A stretch of 64,000 bases of DNA from Anadara kagoshimensis (Eukaryota; Mollusca; Bivalvia; Arcoida; Arcidae), in assembly GCA_021292105.1 (NCBI GenBank), contig CM037863.1, positions 7,830,442 through 7,894,441 on the forward strand, in the 5' to 3' direction. The notes under the pieces are model-generated. The model made no database searches. It worked only from the letters and a program-made list of their open reading frames with translations, and was not told the DNA's origin. Made by a program: the position numbers and the translations under genes. Shown here in pieces: positions 20,091 to 31,700 of the stretch (its first letter is position 1; every line of letters starts with the position of its first letter).

Positions 20091-20533
20091 TATAAAAACG
20101 GTGAATCTAGCTCAATTTGAACTTAAAACTCAAATAAAGTTGACAAATTTATTCTATGTCGGAATTGTGACCTGGGCTATCCAACGGCCACTTCCAGACT
20201 GACGCTAAACATAAAATAAAATACAAACAACGCTATAAAAAAAAAATACCTGGTCGTCATGGAAACAAAGCACTATAGAATATTAAGTAATTAGTGTCAC
20301 AGGTAAAGACTTACCCGGAAAGTCCGAAACAAAGGAATGACTTGTTTTTCCGACTCTAGGTATTTCACCTACTTGAAAGTCTTGATTAATCCGTTGTGTA
20401 ATATTAGATTGGTCTAACGCGATTAAGATAAAAACATGAAGGAAACAAGTAAATTTATAGAAATAATCCGAAACTAGGGATTTATTTGAAATACGTGATT
20501 ATGGTTAAAATAGTTAATTTGTGCACTGTCACA
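20091..20533 (-). repeat. Long terminal repeat, 5' copy
   Basis: 443 bp, 5' relative to the element's orientation, followed by a candidate primer-binding site and then the leader of the zinc-knuckle ORF. Confidence 0.88.
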
Positions 20534-20904
20534 CTTTATTGACATAATCATAACCCTATTTTGAGGTTGCTTATAATTTCACGTGGGAATTCAGGAATAA
20601 TTAAAAAAAATCAACATTTGAAACACTAAAAAATGAAATGAAATGATTAAAATAATGATTTAAAAATCCACTCTTAATTTTAACAGGTACGTTTGGAGTC
20701 AAGCTTCATTAATTACGCAGATATGAGGAGTAGTAAAAAGCAATGTACAATGTAGAATGAAAAAAGAAGAAATAGATAAAGAGATTGTCTCATGGGGTAC
20801 ACTCAAACATATTACTGTGGAAGCATAAGCTTGTTGGTAAAACACGATATTGTAAAATTAATGAATATAAGAGCGGCGAAACTCTGTAATTTGATATATA
20901 TGTA

Positions 20905-22313
20905 CAGTGCTTACGGCAGTAGCGGATCTCAGTCAGTAGCGGATCATTTTTAGAATAAAGTAAATTTTTTCCATATCATTACGAGAGACCAATAAAACTC
21001 GGATGTATTTCTGTAAATCGTGTATTTTAACTTAATTCTACGTTTCATTTGTGTTGATAAACGTCCTTTTTTTTAAATTCTCGGCTTTCTAATGCGAATG
21101 TCACAAGCGTCTCAGCGACATGGATGTGATTTCCAAAACCTAACTTTCGATTTGACCAACGTGATCAATACTTTCAAAGGTAATTTGAAATGATTACAAT
21201 AGCTCTTTACATTCGTTAACATGTCTTCTTTCACGACATAAACCTTTATTGAGCTTTACAGTTCATGACAATAAAAAATAAACCAGTTTATGCAGGGTGC
21301 AATTACGGCAATAACGGATCAGCTGCTGTCTACAGGGGACCTCTCGAAAGGCTAAGAAAAATATGGCATGTACCCATGGGGCTGTCTGGTGCTTTCAGAA
21401 AAATAATAGATTCTGGTGGGTTCAGTTATATTTATGCAGAGGCTATTGGAGAACCAGTGCCTAGCTTCCCTCCATGGCCAGTACCCCATGAGAAAGATGG
21501 GGGCATTGTCATGCCATGGCACTATCTTATTTATCATATGATAAGACCAGATCAATGGGCATTTTAAAGAAGCCATAATTGTCATGCTTGAAGGATAATC
21601 TGTATGAGATTAGAATATATTGAATAAATACATTAATATCCAACCCTATATTTTGTGTTTAAGACAATTAAAGTTTCATTCCGTTCTATATTTTTGTCTG
21701 GTAACAATTTTGGACCTATGATGTACAGTGTACAATATCAATAAGTAGCATTGTATGCATATACTGTTCTTGTCAAAATAAAATCTTCATGGACAAGAGT
21801 ATGTCATAATATTTATAACTTATAAGGTACATTTATTTTATTTTATTTCCTTCGCTATTTACTGCTTTTATAATTCAGTATTCAAGACAATGTTGATTGA
21901 CTTAATTTATCAGGGACATTGCGATGATTTGTTTTTTGTTATTTATTTTAATCATGACATTTGTTGATATAACGATTAAAACTCTTTAATATTGTTTCAT
22001 AATTTGTATTTTGTTGCAATTGAATGATGGAAACTCAAACTAATCATGTTTTGAGTTGAGCCTCTATCGTTTTCTTGACACTAGGTGGCGTGATCCGCTA
22101 CTCACAAATTGATTCGTTACTGACGTAAATACATGGGATACAAAACGCGTGGATTGCCCATACTTATAGTCGGACGATTTTTATCATCTAATGATAAATT
22201 GAAAGAGTGGAGAAATGTCAATTGATAGTACCAAAAAATTACAATCAGCAGTGATGTTTTTCTCGGAGAGCAGTGAATATTGCACTAATGATCCGCTACT
22301 GCCGTAAGCACTG
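20905..22313. mobile_element. 1.41-kb TA-flanked TIR element carrying an unexplained ORF
   Basis: Perfect 24-bp terminal inverted repeats start CAGTGCTTACGGCAGTAGCG at the left and end with its complement at 22290-22313. Both are bordered by TA (20903-20904 and 22314-22315). CAGTG termini plus a TA duplication are characteristic of Tc1/mariner/pogo-type elements. Secondary copies of AGTAGCGGATC occur at 20935 and, inverted, near 22089. No DDE transposase is present, so the element is non-autonomous. The interior holds a compositionally distinct 100-codon frame (21265-21567). Confidence 0.85.
21265..21567 (+). CDS. Uncharacterised ORF inside the TA-flanked element
   Basis: 100 codons from ATG to TAA. 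I do not recognise the protein. It is richer in G+C than the surrounding AT-rich element DNA and rich in Gly, Pro, Trp and Tyr, with a compact C-terminus (PWHYLIYHMIRPDQWAF). Just upstream, TCAAAG|GTAATT (near 21178) and TTTACAG|TTCATG (near 21263) look like a splice donor and acceptor, so it could be a terminal exon captured from a host gene. It does not resemble a transposase. Alternatives: a fortuitous open frame (a 77-codon antisense frame overlaps it) or an element-specific accessory protein. Confidence 0.4.
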   Translation: MTIKNKPVYAGCNYGNNGSAAVYRGPLERLRKIWHVPMGLSGAFRKIIDSGGFSYIYAEAIGEPVPSFPPWPVPHEKDGGIVMPWHYLIYHMIRPDQWAF

Positions 22314-22528
22314 TATTGATATGTATTTATTGCGAATTACAAAAATCTCCATCAGAAAGATTTCAGTTGTAAATTCAGTGGGGCCCTAACTCTCGCCCAT
22401 TTTATATATCAATCATCCCAACCCGTACGTCCCAATATCGTATCTACTCCGTAAGCAATATAATTCAGTTTAATTTATAGAACATGAAGGCGACGTTTGC
22501 GCTTCATTCATCCTATATATAGTTTCAA

Positions 22529-22860
22529 CCACTGCGGTAGCTCAGTTACTAGAGTGCTCGCTTTTTAAGTGGGAGGTCGTGGGTTCGAGCCGACCGGGTT
22601 TGACCCAAGAATTGCATATTGAAGGTGGGTGGTGACTGTTCTTTCGCAAGGCACTACGCCGGCAAATGTTACGAAATGAAAGTCACGGTTCTTTCGGATG
22701 GGAACTTAAAATAAACGAGGTCTCGTGTCACGGTGGGCTTGGCGCGAAAAAGCACCCTGCTGTATAATGCCATCAACTTCGTCTATACCTGGCGACGTCT
22801 CGATATCAGAGAAATATTCTTGACTGGCACGTTAAACACCATTACTCAACTCAACTCTAA
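22529..22860 (+). repeat. Full-length SINE family B with 12-bp target duplication
   Basis: The head CCACTGCGGTAGCTCAGTTA is followed by B-box GTGGGTTCGAGCC, then the family body (GAAAGTCACGGTTCTTTCGG) and tail (TTAAACACCATTACTCAACT). ATATAGTTTCAA flanks it at 22517-22528 and 22861-22872, proving target-primed insertion. The tRNA-like head offers an internal RNA polymerase III promoter; whether it is transcribed is unknown. Confidence 0.9.
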
Positions 22861-22874
22861 ATATAGTTTCAAAC

Positions 22875-23490
22875 TATACCAACAGGTGTTACAAATATGA
22901 CCTGAAAATCAGTAACACTTTGTTAAAAAACTTTTTATATTTCAAAATCAAAAATTATGTTTTTAAGATGGTTTTATGTGAAAAAATTCAGAATCTAGAC
23001 ATGACAGTACTATGATAATTATAGATTTCATTGTGCAAGAACTTGTTGTTGGAACTATACCAATAGCAGATTACTGCTTCTTTTAGAAGGGTTTTTTCTG
23101 GTCTTGAATTCATTACTTGAAGGTGTACTTGAAAAAAAATCCACTATCTATTAATAGTGGATCAATTTCACGAATACGCCAACGTTGGTTCACCTATAGA
23201 AAGGCGGATACTACGGAACAAAACAGAAATTATTTTTAAATTAATGTTTTAAAATAAAAAATAAATAAATATTTCCCGCAAAGTCTGTCTAGATAACACG
23301 CACAATAATGATGGCACGTTTAAGCCAAATTTATAATAAAGAATTCATTCTCAATATCCCGTGATAATTAAGCAATATCGCATAGTTACGTAATGCCCAT
23401 AACGTTGCAAGTGCGGATTAATTATTTCCATCGTACCAAGCTCCGAACAGCGACCGACATTCGTATCCCCTTTACACATACAGAACTAGA
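22875..23490. other. Intergenic, nothing recognised
   Basis: AT-rich; contains a small inverted repeat CCACTATCTATTAATAGTGG at about 23141-23160. No gene structure. Confidence 0.4.
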
Positions 23491-23494
23491 AGGT

Positions 23495-23845
23495 GGGCGC
23501 TGTTTCGGAGCTTGTTTGGATATGGCATCATTTTCAGTTCACGTTCGTTCGTAAAACGACGTTGTTCCGGAAATGTGGTTCGCCGCTGTGCCACGTGATC
23601 AACATCTCCATACCGTTTAAGAAAATGTATAAGTCGCGAATTCCGAAATAACATCGATTTACGGGAACAAGTGAACTGATTTGGTTCCATTGCCAATGGA
23701 TTGTTCCGGACAAAGTTTAGGGGGTATCACGTGGTACAGCAGCGAACCGCATTCGCGACGTAAATGTTACCGAAAAGATTCCACAAACGTGAAGGGATAC
23801 AGATCACGTGGTACTGCGACGAACCCTTTGTAGATGACCCGTTAG
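23495..23845. mobile_element. MITE family U, nested palindromes
   Basis: A 181-bp unit (23572-23752) has a left end AATGTGGTTCGCCGCTGTGC and a right end ACAGCAGCGAACCGCATT. Further partial arms lie on both sides (TGTTTCGGAGCTTG near 23499; ATCACGTGGTACTGCGACGA near 23813). The CACGTG motif recurs. The 74-codon minus frame is a by-product of the palindrome. Confidence 0.65.
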
Positions 23846-24077
23846 TACTGTACATGATCAAAACCGTGAAAGGCAACGGGGCGCTTTAAAAGTTTGGAAA
23901 GTGATTAATTAAAATCGCTGTTCCGAGCAGGAGGAGTACTTGTGCCTTGAAATAAACCGTCCTTATTTGTGAATCGTCGTTTTTGCACTCAAACACATGA
24001 TCATGGCATCATTATTAAAAATTATACTTAATAATCGAAAAATCTGTAATAGGTAGATATCTACAGTGTATGTATTA

Positions 24078-24245
24078 TACAGTTCTGTCTAAAGTTTAAC
24101 ACTGAATGGACTTGACAAAAAGAAGTCGACCCTTGACTGCCGAGTAACCAAGATATCGATAGCCAGTGGTCAAAAGCTACAGAGAGATATATACAGTACA
24201 GAACTATCGGAAGTTTATTTTTATCACTAAGCTAACGAAAAAGGT
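24078..24245. mobile_element. MITE family Q fragments
   Basis: Two same-direction left termini occur at 24078 (TACAGTTCTGTCTAAAGTTT) and 24195 (TACAGTACAGAACTATCGGA). Both match the Q ends at 43089, 46954 and 33668. The structure is rearranged, so exact bounds are uncertain. Confidence 0.6.
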
Positions 24246-24247
24246 CA

Positions 24248-24592
24248 AGAACGAGTGAGTTGAGTCTAGTAATGGTGTTTAACGTTCCAGTCAATAATAT
24301 TTAACTTACATCGAGACGTCGCCAGCTATATGTAAAGGTGCAAAAATTTGCCAGTGTCTTGCGCTGATGGCATAATACACCAGGGTTCTTTAGCGTGCCA
24401 AGCTCATCGTGACACGGGTCCTCGTTTATTTCAAGTTCCCATCGAAAGAACCGTGACTTTCAATTCCTAATGCAAAGTGCTTGGCAAAAGAACAGCCATT
24501 ACCCATTTTCAAGTCCTGGGTGAGACCCGGCCGGGGATCGAACCCACGACCTCCCACTTACAGAGCGAGCACTCTACCATCGAGACGAGAGG
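24248..24592 (-). repeat. SINE family B, antisense copy
   Basis: Reads tail-first: GTAATGGTGTTTAACGTTCC, GAGACGTCGCCAGCTATA, GAACCGTGACTTTCA, and then the tRNA-like head at the high-coordinate end (GATCGAACCCACGACCTCCC, GCGAGCACTCTACCA). Confidence 0.85.
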
Positions 24593-24644
24593 TAGATAGG
24601 GGCTGTCAAACGCTGTCGAAATATAGCTAACAATGGGTGATATT

Positions 24645-24815
24645 TAATGGTCTATTCAGCATTAATTCGTTGGCTTAGTGTTAAACTTTCAACAGGTTTG
24701 TACTGTATATATAACGGGTACCGAATAGCTTTCGAGACATAGTTAACGAGGGGCCAACGAAATGAGCTGCCAATTCGGTGCTTTGTTTTAAACTTTCGAC
24801 GGGCCTGTACATATA
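24645..24815. mobile_element. MITE family Q copy
   Basis: ATTCGTTGGCTTAGTGTTAA / ACTTTCAACAGGTTTGTACT recurs in altered form at 24775-24815 (TTAAACTTTCGACGGGCCTG). These match Q terminal sequences but are arranged as direct copies, so this is a rearranged or tandem remnant. Confidence 0.5.
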
Positions 24816-25255
24816 TGAACAGCTGTGGATCAATATTGTTTACCCCTTACTAAGATGAAAACATCCAAATATATAACAATATCGTCATAAAATAAACATC
24901 AGAGTTAATAATAAAAGTTAAGTTAGAAATCTGTAACGATTTTATATATTAAACTGACTCGAGTATAAAATTGATGCACGTACATTGTTAGATTTTAACG
25001 GATTTTTTAAGCTCAAAAATAGCGAGAGTTTATCTTGTTAGGTCATAGCAAGTTGTCTCTATGTTTATCGACTGGGGTAGATACGTCATTGACAAGTTTT
25101 AAAGCGGTTATTTTTGAAATCGTGTAGAAAACCAGATTGCCCGGAGAAAATAATTGGCCTTCAGTAAATTCAGTGGCAAAGATTCTCGCCCGAATGAGAT
25201 ACGAATAAAGGCAGTGAAAGACAATGTGATTTATAATGCGGTGATGCTGAACAAT
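24816..25255. other. Intergenic flank of the 36-bp array
   Basis: No gene or repeat boundary is recognised. Confidence 0.35.
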
Positions 25256-25256
25256 C

Positions 25257-28200
25257 GGACATCGAGATCCGTCACTGTGTAAGGTCTACCTAGGACATCG
25301 AGACCCGTCACTGTGTAAAGTCTACCTAGGACATCGAGACCCGTCACTGTGTAAGGTCTACCTAGGACATCGAGACCCGTCATGTGTAAGGTCTACCTAG
25401 GACATCGAGACCCGTCACTGTGTAAGGTCTACCTAGGACATAGAGACCCGTCATTGTGTAAAGTCTACCTAGGACATCGAGACCCGTCACTGTGTAAGGT
25501 CTACCTAGGACATCGAGACCCGTCACTGTGTAAGGTCTACCTAGGACATCGAGACCCGTCACTGTGTAAGGTCTACCTAGGACATCGAGACCCGTCACTG
25601 TGTAAGGTCTACCTAGGACATCGAGACCCGTCACTGTGTAAGGTCTACCTAGGACATCGAGACCCGTCACTGTGTAAGGTCTACCTAGGACATCGAGACC
25701 CGTCACTGTGTAAGGTCTACCTAGGACATCGAGACCCGTCACTGTGTAAGGTCTACCTAGGACATCGCGACTCGTCACTGTGTAAGGTCTACCTAGGACA
25801 TCGAGACTCGTCACTGTGTAAGGTCTACCTAGGACATCGAGACCCGTCACTGTGTAAGGTCTACCTAGGACATCGAGACCCGTCACTGTGTAAGGTCTAC
25901 CTAGGACATCGAGACTCGTCACTGTGTAAGGACTACCTAGGACATCGAGACCCGTCACTGTGAAAAGTCTACCTAGGACATCGAGACCCGTCACTGTGTA
26001 AGGACTACCTAGGACATCGAGACTCGTCACTGTGTAAGGTCTACCTAGGACATCGAGACCCGTCACCGTGAAAAGTCTACCCAGGACATCGAGACCCGTC
26101 ACTGTGAAAAGTCTACCTAGGACATCGAGACCCGTCACTGTGTAAGGTCTACCTAGGACATCGAGACCCGTCACTGTGTAAGGTCTACCTAGGACATCGA
26201 GACCCGTCACTGTGAAAAGTCTACCTAGGACATCGAGACCCGTCACTGTGTAAGGTCTACCTAGGACATCGAGACCCGTCACTGTGTAAAGTCTACCTAG
26301 GACATCGAGACTCGTCACTGTGTAAGGACTACCTAGGACATCGAGACTCGTCACTGTGTAAGGTCTACCTAGGACATCGAGACTCGTCACTGTGTAAGGT
26401 CTACCTAGGACATCGAGACCCGTCACTGTTTAAGGTCTACCTAGGACATCGAGACCCGTCACTGTGTAAGGTCTACCTAGGACATCGAGACCCGTCACTG
26501 TGTAAGGTCTACCTAGGACATCGAGACCCGTCACTGTGTAAGGTCTACCTAGGACATCGAGACCCGTCACTGTGAAAAGTCTACCTAGGACATCGAGACC
26601 CGTCACTGTGTAAGGTCTACCTAGGACATCGAGACCCGTCACTGTGTAAGGTCTACCTAGGACATCGAGACTCGTCACTGTGTAAGGTCTACCTAGGACA
26701 TCGAGACCCGTCACTGTGTAAGGTCTACCTAGGACATCGAGACCCGTCACTGTGTAAGGTCTACCTAGGACATCGAGACCCGTCACTGTGTAAGGTCTAC
26801 CTAGGACATCGAGACTCGTCACTGTGTAAGGTCTACCTAGGACATCGAGACTCGTCACTGTGAAAGGACTACCTAGGACATCGAGACCCGTCACTGTGAA
26901 AAGTCTACCTAGGACATCGAGACCCGTCACTGTGTAAGGACTACCTAGGACATCGAGACTCGTCACTGTGTAAGGACTACCTAGGACATCGAGACCCGTC
27001 ACTGTGTAAAGTCTACCTAGGGCATCGAGACCCGTCACTGTGTAAGGTCTACCTAGGACATCGAGACCCGTCACTGTGTAAGGTCTACCTAGGACATCGA
27101 GACCCGTCACTGTGTAAGGTCTACCTAGGACATCGAGACCCGTCACTGTGTAAGGTCTACCTAGGACATCGAGACCCGTCACTGTGTAAAGTCTACCTAG
27201 GACATCGAGACCCGTCACTGTGTAAGGTCTACCTAGGACATCGAGACCCGTCACTGTGTAAAGTCTACCTAGGACATCGAGACCCGTCACTGTGTAAGGT
27301 CTACTAGGACATCGAGACCCGTCACTGGTAAGGACTACCTAGGACATCGAGACCCGTCACTGTGTAAGGTCTACCTAGGACATCGAGAACCGTCACTGTG
27401 TAAGGTCTACCTAGGACATCGAGACCCGTCACTGTGTAAGGTCTACCTAGGACATCGAGACCGTCACTGTGAAAAGTCTACCTAGGACATCGAGACCCGT
27501 CACTGTGAAAAGTCTACCTAGGACATCGAGACCCGTCACTGTGAAAAGTCTACCTAGGACATCGAGACCCGTCACTGTGTAAAGTCTACCTAGGACATCG
27601 AGACTCGTCACTGTGTAAAGTCTACCTAGGACATCGAGACCCGTCACTGTGTAAGGTCTACCTAGGACATCGAGACTCGTCACTGTGTAAGGTCTACCTA
27701 GGACATCGAGACCCGTCACTGTGAAAAGTCTACCTAGGACATCGAGACCCGTCACTGTGTAAGGTCTACCTAGGACATCGAGACCCGTCACTGTGAAAAG
27801 TCTACCTAGGACATCGAGACCCGTCACTGTGAAAGTCTACCTAGGACATCGAGACCCGTCACTGTGTAAGGTCTACCTAGGACATCGAGACCCGTCACTG
27901 TGAAAAGTCTACCTAGGACATCGAGACCCGTCACTGTGAAAAGTCTACCTAGGACATCGAGACTCGTCACTGTGTAAAGTCTACCTAGGACATCGAGACT
28001 CGTCACTGTGTAAGGTCTACCTAGGACATCGAGACCCGTCACTGTGAAAAGTCTACCTAGGACATCGAGACCCGTCACTGTGAAAAGTCTACCTAGGACA
28101 TCCAGACCCGTCACTGTGAAAAGTCTACCTAGGACATCCAGACTCGTCACTGTGTAAGGTCTACCTAGGACATCGAGACTCGTCACTGTGTAAGGTCTAC

Positions 28201-28849
28201 CTAGGACATCGAGACCCGTCACTGTGTAAGGTCTACCTAGGACATCGAGACCCATCACTGTGTAAGGTCTACCTAGGACATCGAGACCCGTCACTGTGAA
28301 AAGTCTACCTAGGACATCGAGACCCGTCACTGTGAAAAGTCTACCTAGGACATCGAGACCCGTCACTGTGTAAGGTCTACCTAGGACATCGAGACCCGTC
28401 ACTGTGTAAGGTCTACCTAGGACATCGAGACCCTCACTGTGTAAAGTCTACCTAGGACATCGAGACCCGTCACTGTGTAAGGTCTACCTAGGACATCGAG
28501 ACCCTCACTGTGAAAAGTCTACCTAGGACATCGAGACCCGTCACTGTGAAAAGTCTACCTAGACATCCAGACCCGTCACTGTGTAAGGTCTACCTAGGAC
28601 ATCGAGACCCGTCACTGTGAAAAGTCTACCTAGGACATCCAGACCCGTCACTGTGAAAAGTCTACCTAGGACATCCAGACCCGTCACTGTGTAAGGTCTA
28701 CCTAGAACATCGAGACCCGTCACTGTGTAAGGTCTACCTAGGACATCGAGACTCGTCACTGTGAAAAGTCTACCTAGGACATCGAGACTCGTCACTGTGT
28801 AAAGTCTACCTAGGACATCGAGACTCGTCACTGTGAAAAGTCTACCTAG
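25257..28849. repeat. 36-bp minisatellite, about 100 units (3.6 kb)
   Basis: The unit is GACATCGAGACCCGTCACTG followed by TGTAAGGTCTACCTAG. Units vary at a few positions only: ACCCG/ACTCG, GTAAGG/GTAAAG/GAAAAG, GGTCT/GGACT and TCGAG/TCCAG. TCCAG occurs only near 28100-28680 and GAAAAG is enriched beyond 27450, showing local spread of variants. Rare 1-2-bp indels (for example near 25382, 27305, 27463, 28432, 28502) are the only phase breaks. Because 36 is a multiple of 3 and the unit lacks stops, long frames appear (minus strand: up to 348 codons of a 12-residue TGLDVLGRPYTV repeat; plus strand: CKVYLGHRDPSL). With no start, splice or flanking coding context, these are treated as a by-product, not genes. 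Confidence 0.97.
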
Positions 28850-28989
28850 TATTTGATCAGCAATGACTATTTAACAGAATTTTTCTTTAAAAATTACTAG
28901 AGTGATTTGACCATGATTTTTTTTTACAAAACTAATAAAATACTTAAATAGAATGCTCAAATTGTTTTGACTAGAGCGCACTTGTAAGG

Positions 28990-29215
28990 CTCCTTTAAAC
29001 ATTTTGGTTAAGAGATCTTGAGAACTTGTAAGATGTCCGCTTAATATTGCGTCTCTCGTCGGTAGGTTACTCCTCTCGAACAAATATTTGTGTCAGAAAG
29101 ATTGTCAGCTTGATTGCCAAAGGTCGGGGATTTTTAAAGCGCATTAGGATTCAAAATTTACTGCTGCGATAGAAGTGAAAAATATCGACTTGACGTAAAG
29201 CACCAGAACTGTAAT
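28990..29215 (+). repeat. Old SINE family A remnant
   Basis: AACTTGTAAGATGTCCGCTT, the body fragment AGAAAGATTGTCAGCTTGAT and a weak tail (AGAAGTGAAAAATATCGACTTGACG, read 29172-29196) preserve the order of family A but are heavily diverged. Confidence 0.4.
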
Positions 29216-29329
29216 TCCATACGTTAGCTGTTCCATGTTTTAGTTGCATTTACTTTTATTATTGCCACGTTTTTTTCAGCTACAATTTTTTGGTTTTCTT
29301 TTGAAGCAGAAAAGGAAAGCGCTGAATAT

Positions 29330-29605
29330 GATAGAAGACCTAGGCTTGAAGATTTTGTAACCGGGTACCAATAGTTAATTATAAGTTACTATATCTTAGT
29401 TTCCGATAACGCTAAAATTTATAAAAATTGATCAGTGGAAACGGGTGATTTTTTTCAGCCTTTCTAAGCAGAAAAAGAAACGACTGGAGAGATCTGAAGA
29501 TTTTGTAACCTGGTACCAATAGTTAATTATAAGTAGCTATACTATAGTATCCGATAACGCTGAAAATTATGAAATGGATCAATGAAAACACGGGTGATTT
29601 TATCT
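29330..29605. repeat. Two-copy tandem duplication, about 160-bp period
   Basis: TGAAGATTTTGTAACCGGGT ACCAATAGTTAATTATAAGT (near 29346) recurs near 29496. Both continue into CCGATAACGCT and GGGTGATTTT. The copies are moderately diverged. Confidence 0.75.
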
Positions 29606-30720
29606 TAATCTTCGGATCAAATAAACGCTCGATAAAGACATTTATTACGGTTTTTAATGATAAGAAGACACTTTATATTAATTGTCATGTAGATATATCA
29701 GGGATCAAAGGTCAACAGGATAGGTAATATCATATTTCGAGGACATTCCTATAGGACAACTACCTACCCTGGGATGTGTTGTCAGTGGGGCTTCAAACGT
29801 GTGCGATTTGGGTTTAACGCTGCATGTAATAAAAATATTTCAATCATACCGAGGCGTCACCAGGTATTTTTAAAGTTGCAATGTTTGATAAATTCTTGGA
29901 CAATGGTCATTAGGAGTTACGAGTGTCATTTATAAGTTTTTCGTATTCATTTGAAATATAGCTGTCTACGTAACCAAATGATACAGTAATTATTTTAATC
30001 CCCCGCCGAGAAATCGGAGCGATGAGACATAACAATACATTGCGGCATTCGTCCGTCCGCCCGTGTGTCACACATATTGTCCGGACCAATATTATCCATC
30101 AGAAATTGATGAAACCTAACAAGAATGGTCATTGGGTTAAAGTTGTGCATATACCGTTTTCCTGTTTCGGTTCATGATTTTTCTAAGAGTTATCGCCCTT
30201 TGGATTTCCAGAACTGAAAACCGGTATCTGTGGAAACGAGTTTTGAGTTTATATAAGAACTAAGTCTTGTTCTCGAATCCATTTCATACCATAGTAATAT
30301 ATGCACGATATTGTATCACTGATTGTGTGCTTTCTTTCTTTCCTTTATGTATAAAAATTCAGTTTAACTAACCGAATACTTCAATGTAAGTGAAATAAGC
30401 TTGATTTGAGCGTAAAACTCCATGTAGCTCAGTTTACACTGTATGTCAAAACATATATGACTTCTCATGTTTATTTTACCTTATGTTTCTATATTTTTAA
30501 TTGCAATTGTTTGCTTCAATAAAATATTTGACATCAACTATACTTTGCAACTTAATAGAGACATTGCTCCACAAGCTGACGTTAGATGTCAAATGCTCTC
30601 GCTAGATCTTGTTGACTGACAGGAGCCGACCCACTTTAATGGAAACGTGCACCAATAGCGCATTTCAAAAATGTTTTCAAATTAACACGAAAAATGTGAG
30701 ACGACAAAATTTTTTATAAA
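29606..30720. other. Intergenic with old repeat fragments
   Basis: Contains a SINE-tail relic near 29810-29890 (minus; GGTTTAACGCTGCATG ... GAGGCGTCACCAGGTA), the CCGTCCGCCC-type repeat at 30000-30250 and another SINE relic near 30365-30425. No gene. Confidence 0.45.
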
Positions 30721-30731
30721 TATTGTAAATA

Positions 30732-30868
30732 TAAGAAATAAGGTAATTTGCAAAGTATAACGGGCTGTCTTAAATTTTTGCAAAAAAGGCTTCACCTTTT
30801 ATTCAATTTGAGACAGCCATTAAACTTTGCAAGTTCATAAAGGCATGGGAAAATTACCTTATTTCTTA
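30732..30868. mobile_element. 137-bp palindromic MITE (family V)
   Basis: The left end TAAGAAATAAGGTAATTT and its complement AAATTACCTTATTTCTTA close the element. Inner arms (TTGCAAAGT / ACTTTGCAA, and GGGCTGTCTTAAA versus a TTGAGACAGCC block) extend the palindrome. Too short to encode anything. Confidence 0.75.
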
Positions 30869-30879
30869 AATAGGGTATG

Positions 30880-31530
30880 TTTGACATACCGAGCAATTTC
30901 TTTTCCATGTGTCAGTTAATTGACGTATATGTCTTCATATATCAGGTGTTGACATATCAAATTATATTGTTGCTGGGTACCTATTTTCCAAATTTCCCAT
31001 ACTGGATTGCTTGAGGCTTTTCTTCTAGTACAATAACATGTTAAGAGATATTCTTATGCAAAAATGAATTCCGTGACAAATAGTTCCGGATGTGGTCAAT
31101 TTTTGGGCTAGAATGACTATCGCCCTCCGTAATAGTGACAATCTACTGAATGGCGCTAGTTCCAAGATTTTCCATCTAGAACCTTCATTGTTAACGGTGA
31201 CAAGATACTTGACGGGTTGGTGTTACATGGTCAGGGGGTTAGAGATTATTGAAGTTTTTATATAAACATTATTGATTGGATTTATCTCAGCTTGTCGATA
31301 TCAGGTTTGCATAAATAACGTGTAAACACAAGTCCTTATAGACATGAAACAGAACTATCATTGTAACAGAAGTCATCTCCGAAAAATTTGATATCTTATC
31401 TCAAAAACTAACCCTTCACTTCTTCGACATAATATATACAACTTTTCGAAGACAGAGTTTCGTATCCAGATGATGCAGAACAATGCATGTATTTTTACAA
31501 TAATTTTTCAAAGAGAAGAGAAAAGCACAT
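30880..31530. other. Intergenic, nothing recognised
   Basis: No gene, repeat terminus or RNA gene could be supported. Confidence 0.35.
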
Positions 31531-31545
31531 TAAAAATAAAATGAA

Positions 31546-31566
31546 ACAAAATTAAATTAAATTAAA

Positions 31567-31618
<52 letters not shown>

Positions 31619-31700
31619 AATTAAATAAAATATAAATAAATAAATAAATAAATAAACAAATAAATAAATAAAATAAAATCAAAATAAAATAAATAAATAT
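31546..31700. repeat. (AAAT)n microsatellite
   Basis: More than 30 tetranucleotide units with AAATT and AAAAT interruptions. A second array of the same motif lies at 38140-38245. Confidence 0.95.

Larger units (their letters stand above)
18504..20533 (-). mobile_element. Compact non-autonomous LTR retrotransposon
   Basis: Direct terminal repeats 18504-18959 and 20091-20533 are nearly identical apart from one small indel and a few point differences, so the insertion is young. On the minus strand each begins TGTGACAGTGCAC. A purine-rich tract precedes the downstream LTR, and a tRNA-binding-site-like TGGTGCGAGAAACCGGGGCA follows the upstream one. CTTT (18500-18503 and 20534-20537) is the target duplication. 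The 1.13-kb interior holds one open frame and no protease, reverse transcriptase or integrase, so the element must rely on enzymes made elsewhere. Superfamily is uncertain (Ty3-like or BEL-like). It looks structurally whole. Confidence 0.88.

Noticed and set aside
25380-28831. Long repeat-encoded frames (up to 348 codons) of a 12-residue repeat as a structural protein gene
   Set aside because: The period is 36 bp, so any stop-free unit gives long frames; open frames exist on both strands; there is no non-repetitive coding flank or splice context, and phase breaks are not avoided.
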